NCBI GenBank assembly: GCA_009731375.1 | Contig: BJOX01000265.1 | Location: 653,592 to 697,080, forward strand | Source: Paulinella micropora | Lineage: Eukaryota > Cercozoa > Imbricatea > Euglyphida | Reading direction: 5' to 3' | DNA length: 43,489 nucleotides | Part shown: in pieces, positions 39,304 through 43,489 of the stretch | Layout: every line of letters starts with the position of its first letter | How positions within the stretch are numbered: position 1 is the stretch's first letter | Made by a program: the position numbers and the translations under genes | Notes under the pieces: generated by a model | Databases searched by the model: none | The model's input: the letters and a program-made list of their open reading frames with translations, nothing else | What the model was told of the DNA's origin: nothing

Positions 39304-39702
39304 TAACCCCTCATCTACTATCCCCTTTCTTATTTTATCAAAAACTTCTCTTTGATACTCATATCTATTTTCCTTTTTCCAAGCATTAAACAATTTTAGT
39401 TCTTTATTCGTTCTTATTATATCATTTTTTTCTTTGTAAGTTAACCATCCTATCTTCTTCCACATATAAACTTTCTTCCATCTTCCTGATAACTTTCATA
39501 ACAGCCTCTAACTTCACTCTCTCTTCATTTCTTTTTCTCATTAAGAGGTCTATTTCTTTATTCAACTTATTTATTTTTTCTTCGGAAGCTATTTTTGTTC
39601 TAGTTAACTTATCAACTCCGTGTTTATTTGTTTCATAAATGAATACATAATCATCAATTGATTTATTTTGTTTATTTATCAAACTCTCGCTCATCTTACC
39701 TT

Positions 39703-39771
39703 GGCTGGGGTTGGGTTGGGCTGGGTCGGGTCGGGCTGGGTCGGGCTGGGCTGGGTCGGGTCAGGGTTTCG
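39703..39771. repeat. G-rich minisatellite (GGGCTGGGTC units)
   Basis: About seven short units of TGGGTCGGGCTGGGT type. On the minus strand they encode R-P-S-P-T-R-P-S-P repeats at the start of the broken gene. Similar sequence at 39.2 kb suggests one minisatellite was duplicated or that recombination occurred between the two. Confidence 0.75.
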
Positions 39772-39884
39772 CTCTTGAACTCCTGCTCTTCTTTGGTTTT
39801 CTGAATTCTGAGAGAATGAAGCTCCGACGATTTTTGTCGCTGGGAAAAAGGTTTAGGTGGGCGGTTTCTGTCTTTTATTTCCAT

Positions 39885-40350
39885 TTTTTCATTTTTTGTT
39901 ATTAGTTATTCCATATAATCCATACTTGGACCGATTGGATTATGTTCTAGATGTTCTATTTCTAATTTTCCTGGTGAGTGGTTTGAAATGCCTTTCTCGT
40001 TTTGGTGGGCCGATATGGCTACCGTTAAAAATTCTGTTCTGGCTGTCGTCATTTGTTTTCTTTTTTCCTAATTTTCAGCTATTTTCTACTGTTATTTTTG
40101 GTGGTATTGTGTTTTTTGTTATTATCAATGTGGTGTGTGGTTTTTGTTCCATTCCATATTTCCTTGTTTCTATCATATCATAGTTTTATTTATGTTTCTT
40201 CTTGCTTCCTTCTTGCTTTTAGCTTCCTTTTGGATTTCCTCTTGATTTCCTCTTGTTTGTTGATTTTTGGAGATTTTGGTCCGAAAGACACTTTTCTTAG
40301 AGGGCATTTTCCCTAAAAATGACCCTAAGAAAAGTGTAATCATCTTCTGT
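39885..40350. other. AT-rich intergenic DNA with an inverted repeat at 40288-40337
   Basis: T-rich sequence without a convincing gene. ACACTTTTCTTAGAGGG (40288-40304) pairs with CCCTAAGAAAAGTGT (40323-40337), leaving an 18-base loop. This could be a 3' hairpin or the end of an element; nothing else supports either. Confidence 0.55.
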
Positions 40351-40354
40351 ACAT

Positions 40355-40640
40355 ATCAATGTGTATTATGAGTGTCTATATGTATGTATGTATTGTGCAT
40401 GCATTATTTATATTAGTACTTATATTGTGTGTCTGTGTGTGTGTGTTATGTGTATTATGTGTGTATTATGTGTGTTTCTGTGTCGGTGTCTGTGTTTGTG
40501 AGTGTATGAGTGTGTGTGTGTGTGTCTGGTGGGTGGGTGTAGGTGTGTTGGTGCGTTGATATTTGTGTGTGTGAGTGTATCTGTGTGTGTATGTGTAAGT
40601 ATGTACTAGTATGTGTGTCAGTCTAGTACTCAGTCTGTGT
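40355..40640. repeat. Imperfect (TG)n tract
   Basis: TG/TA-rich dinucleotide sequence over about 290 bases. Apparent Val/Cys-rich frames are not genes. Confidence 0.9.
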
Positions 40641-41162
40641 GTATATGTTTCAGCCCTATGTAAGTACGGAGTTTTAATGACGCATTATACTATTGCAAAG
40701 AGAAATATGTATGTTTGAAAGAGAAATCAGAAGAGAGCTTAAACTTGTAATGAGAAATCAGAATATGTATCTGTAGACAAATGTATAAGATCGGACCTAT
40801 TACTATATTGAATATGGTGTAAATATGAGTATATATTACTTGTATGTATTCGTGAGGAGATACGTTTTTAGCTGTTTTTTCATCCTAGATGGCATTCTTT
40901 CCAATCGTGCTTCTGATTTCGTATTAAGTTTCATTTATCTTGCCCAGAATGATCAAGGTTGTTCTAAGTAAAAGAAGTCGCAGTGTGGAAAAAGAAATCA
41001 GAAGCAAGAAGTTTTTTTGTTTACTTTTTTTTGAAATTTACATTGGCTTGTTAGCGCCCATGTAGTTCACATTGTTGCTTGGTAAGCTTCGTCTAGGTAG
41101 ATTAGTGCCTACCAGGGATCCCAGCAAAGCCCAACCATCACTCGTTTGGATCCGTGCTTTCG
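40641..41162. other. Unique AT-rich DNA, no gene seen
   Basis: Contains three copies of an AGAAATCAGAA phrase (near 40725, 40760 and 41000). No open frame with protein-like content. Confidence 0.6.
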
Positions 41163-41403
41163 GTCACTGACATACACATACACAAACACACCAACACACA
41201 AATCATGCATACATACACACTCACATACAAAGACACTACACAGACAACAAAGAAAAACACGAAGACAAACACAAACACACCAACACACACACGCACACAC
41301 TCACGCCTACAGACACCGACACACATACATACCAGAAGACATACATACCCACATAATACATACGTATATATGTTAAATAGATACATGCACAAACTTACAC
41401 AAA

Positions 41404-41441
<38 letters not shown>

Positions 41442-41660
41442 CGCACCTTCACACACACACCCACACACACAAACACCAACACACACACATACACACACAA
41501 GCCCACACACACACACATACACACTTAAGCCCACACACATACACACACACACACACACACTCACACTCACACACACACAAACACAAACACCAACAAATAC
41601 AGACACACACACACCATACATACATACATGCAGAATACACATACACACATATTAAATAAT

Positions 41661-41706
<46 letters not shown>

Positions 41707-41815
41707 ACACACTCATAAACACAAACACACAGACACACAGACACAGACACAAGCACACACACAAACACAATACATACATACATACATACAATACATGCAT
41801 GCAAGACATACATAC
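41163..41815. repeat. Long imperfect (CA)n tract
   Basis: About 650 bases dominated by ACACAC with CATA variants, inverted relative to the TG tracts on both sides, so the single strands could fold onto each other. Thr/His-rich frames are artefacts. Confidence 0.95.
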
Positions 41816-42183
41816 AAGATATACATTTTTGTATTCTGTATATACTTAATTATATATATAATTCCTCTATATATTCAGTTTTTTTGTTGTAAAGACTGTT
41901 GCTTACTCTGTGGTTGGCTAGAATCAGATTTGAGAAGACGACCAGGGCACAGGCCCGGACCAACAGGAAGCAGCGCAACATCGGGAACCTGGCGAAGGGA
42001 GCTTGCGGACCTTGCACGGTCGCCTGCCGTTCGCAGTGCAGCAGGAACAGCTGTAAAGCGCACGCGCGCGCCTCGCGCGAGCACCTGCACTGGCCTCTGA
42101 ACAGGCGCAGGACGGGGACTCGAGTGCTTTGGCCGATGCGTTGGTGCGGACTTGCCGGAAACCAGAGCCAGACCAGGAATGTG
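41816..42183. other. Unique DNA between microsatellites, partly GC-rich
   Basis: AT-rich to 41900 and then GC-rich to 42150. A plus-strand frame of about 100 codons spans it, rich in Arg and Ala; it has no recognisable motif and runs into the next repeat, so it is not called as a gene. Confidence 0.4.
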
Positions 42184-42211
42184 TACATATGTATGTATGT
42201 ATTGTGTGGGT

Positions 42212-42249
<38 letters not shown>

Positions 42250-42360
42250 CTGCGAGGGTGTGAGTGTATGTGTGTATGCATGTGTGTGTCTGTGTATGTG
42301 TGTATGTGTGTGGGCGCGCCGCGCGCGCGTGCGTGTGTGTGTGTGTGTGTGTGTGTGGGC
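42184..42360. repeat. (TG)n tract with GCGCGC core
   Basis: TG repeats on both sides of a short GGGCGCGCCGCGCGCGCGTG stretch, alternating purine-pyrimidine throughout, so Z-DNA formation is possible. Confidence 0.9.
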
Positions 42361-43063
42361 TGCAGGAGCGTCCAGCTGTGCTCTGCTGCTTTCCTACCTT
42401 GTGCACATTCAGCTGTGCTGCTCCTTGCCTCGTGCCACATGCCTGGATAGCGACCCGCCGGTAGCGCCTATGAGTCCGATCATGCCAGACAAGCAGCCGG
42501 CCGATGGTGCCTGCCTCCTGCTTGTGCTATCTTCCGTCAGAGCTAGTGCCTCTCGTCAGAGCTAGTGCCTCTCCCTCTGGCGCGCACACTCACGCCGCTG
42601 CGGACTGCAAGTATCTGAAGAAAGAAGCATGTTCTGCCACAGTGTATTATTCTTAATTTTGTTTGTCAACTGTGCCAGGCTTTGCAAATACCCCGCTACA
42701 GCTACTCCTTCCATCGTATGGTTCGCGCCCTGTCCCTCGCGCTACTCAATTTAGGCTATGGCTGACGCCACGACTACCAGTGGCACAAGACGAGACGCAG
42801 CATGCAGGTAAGTTGGTTAGTCGGCTGTAGCACCCCGCCCCCCCCCCCGGTCCGTCCGTCCGAAAGAAAAGAAAGAAGAAACAACAGAGTTCCAGGAGAT
42901 CTTGATAAAAATGACGTCAAAGAATGAGGTAGTTAAAAAATTTCAGTGAAAAGCAAAGATATTTTAAATAAATTTTTGAGGTTGATCACTGTCAAGTGGA
43001 AAATGCTCTGGAAAGTAATCATGCTATGAAAATTTGTTGCCGGAGCCAGGAAGTATTACTAAT
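42361..43063. other. Intergenic DNA, no gene seen, with a 19-base tandem pair
   Basis: Contains GTCAGAGCTAGTGCCTCTC twice in tandem (42536-42554 and 42555-42573) and a poly-C run near 42838. Frames across it lack protein-like composition. Confidence 0.55.
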
Positions 43064-43154
43064 ACAGCTTAGGATATTAAGTGTCAAAGTCAACAATCAA
43101 ATTCACATTGACAATCAGAATCATGAGTCAAATTAGTGCAATTCAACGGTAACT
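43064..43154. repeat. Diverged relative of the 22.5 kb foldback arm
   Basis: The stretch shares, in the same order and orientation, ATTAAGTGTCAAAGTCA, ATCAAATT, GAGTCAAATTAGT and CAATTCAACGGTAAC with the left arm of the foldback at 22527-22648. It lacks the matching right arm before the sequence changes. Confidence 0.5.
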
Positions 43155-43193
43155 TGTATTAATATTGAGAACCAGGGTAGGTAATAACTTTAG

Positions 43194-43252
43194 CCCTTAA
43201 CCGGGCGAGCGCCACATTNNNNNNNNNNCCTTAACAGGGCGAGCGCCACATT
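43194..43252. repeat. Direct repeat interrupted by a gap, next to palindromes
   Basis: CCTTAACCGGGCGAGCGCCACATT occurs before a 10-base N gap and again, with one change, after it. Immediately downstream are the palindromes CCACATTTGTGG and TGCCACAATTGTGGCA. Confidence 0.75.
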
Positions 43253-43489
43253 TGTGGATCATTGCCACAATTGTGGCAGTGTTTTTGAAACTGAATAAAA
43301 CATGATCATCATTTCTCAACGTAATAACACTGAAATAAGCTTGATATTAATATTTCAAGACATGCTCAGTGAAGTCTATTAATATCGATACGTCAAGGTA
43401 CGGAGGTAAAATCTCAAGTTATCGGGAAGTGACTTAGTTATGTTATATATCAAAAATAGGTGCCAGTTGAACGCGAGGATCCTAGTCAT

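Larger units (their letters stand above)
38869..39884 (-). pseudogene. Broken AT-rich gene converging on the integrase
   Basis: Minus-strand coding can be followed from about 39884 to TAA 38869-38871 in pieces: a Pro/Ser/Arg segment encoded by a minisatellite; a charged helical piece (39694-39422); K-K-I-G-W-L-T-Y-K-E-K in the next frame; a gap (39294-39303); then P-F-V-W-S-L-Y-D-T-F-P and R-D-H-Y-V-V-V-R-I-D-S-S-I. A further shift lies in an A7 run at 39060-39066, after which Y-D-G-S-Y-H-Y-K-W-V-R-V-D-G leads to an in-frame TGA (38974-38976), with Y-G-D-D-E-Q-C-V-I-F-P-S following. The short pieces are absent from any simple single frame. Family unknown; composition is like the viral block, so it may be a decayed viral gene. 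Confidence 0.45.

Noticed and set aside
39703-39771. Telomere-like G-rich repeat
   Set aside because: Units are irregular (GGGCTGGGTC type), internal to a gene and of minisatellite length.
40359-42464. Many Val/Cys-rich and Thr/His-rich frames of 60-200 codons
   Set aside because: They are translations of TG/CA microsatellites, open in all frames because the dinucleotide lacks stops.

Overview
The window looks like a scaffold from the nuclear genome of a unicellular eukaryote, and the lineage cannot be fixed from sequence alone. It is GC-rich, rich in microsatellites, poly-C/poly-G runs and N gaps, and has no operons or ribosome binding sites. Two compositions are visible. The outer parts (about 1-25 kb and 39.9-43.5 kb) carry GC-rich genes mostly of unknown function, separated by low-complexity DNA. 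Between 26.1 and 38.9 kb lies a clearly AT-richer, compact, gene-dense block.

That block is an integrated polinton-like virus (PLV)/Maverick-type element. Right to left on the minus strand it has a large repeat-built tail-fibre-like protein (about 1,245 codons, C-terminal S74-type chaperone), a small two-helix membrane protein, a small beta-rich protein, an FtsK/HerA-type packaging ATPase, a small basic protein, a coiled-coil protein, an adenovirus-type cysteine protease, the minor capsid (penton) protein and the double-jelly-roll major capsid protein. On its right side are a Lys/Glu-rich protein, a GIY-YIG nuclease, a small Cys-rich protein and a DDE (retrovirus-type) integrase. No DNA polymerase, primase or helicase is visible, so this is a morphogenesis plus integration module without a replication module. 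Its left edge coincides with the end of the capsid gene, where an unrelated GC-richer reading frame begins without its own start.

Flanks, left to right: 0-3.3 kb, three or four unknown genes (one with a SAP-like motif and a Cys-rich C-terminus); 3.3-4.4 kb, diverged tandem repeats; 4.5-18 kb, six genes, three of which (5.9-7.5, 10-12 and 15.3-18 kb) belong to a repeat-built family sharing a hydrophobic-x-D-C motif, one with an F-box-like N-terminus; 18.2-22.3 kb, a BspA/PKD-like surface protein, an N-glycosylated membrane protein and a decayed gene; 22.5-22.8 kb, a long foldback repeat with a diverged relative at 43.1 kb; 23.4-26.1 kb, a broken gene ending in a very acidic tail. Right of the integrase is one more broken AT-rich gene, then several kilobases of (TG)n/(CA)n and unique non-coding DNA.

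Two features cut across the window. Many genes are split by one-base frameshifts, often at homopolymers, which suggests unpolished long-read sequence or decay. Several genes, inside and outside the viral block, also contain one in-frame stop with convincing coding on both sides; at one site a related gene has CAA where this one has TAA. Decay, readthrough, sequence error and stop reassignment remain open, but other genes end on TAA or TAG in front of obvious non-coding sequence, which argues against simple reassignment.
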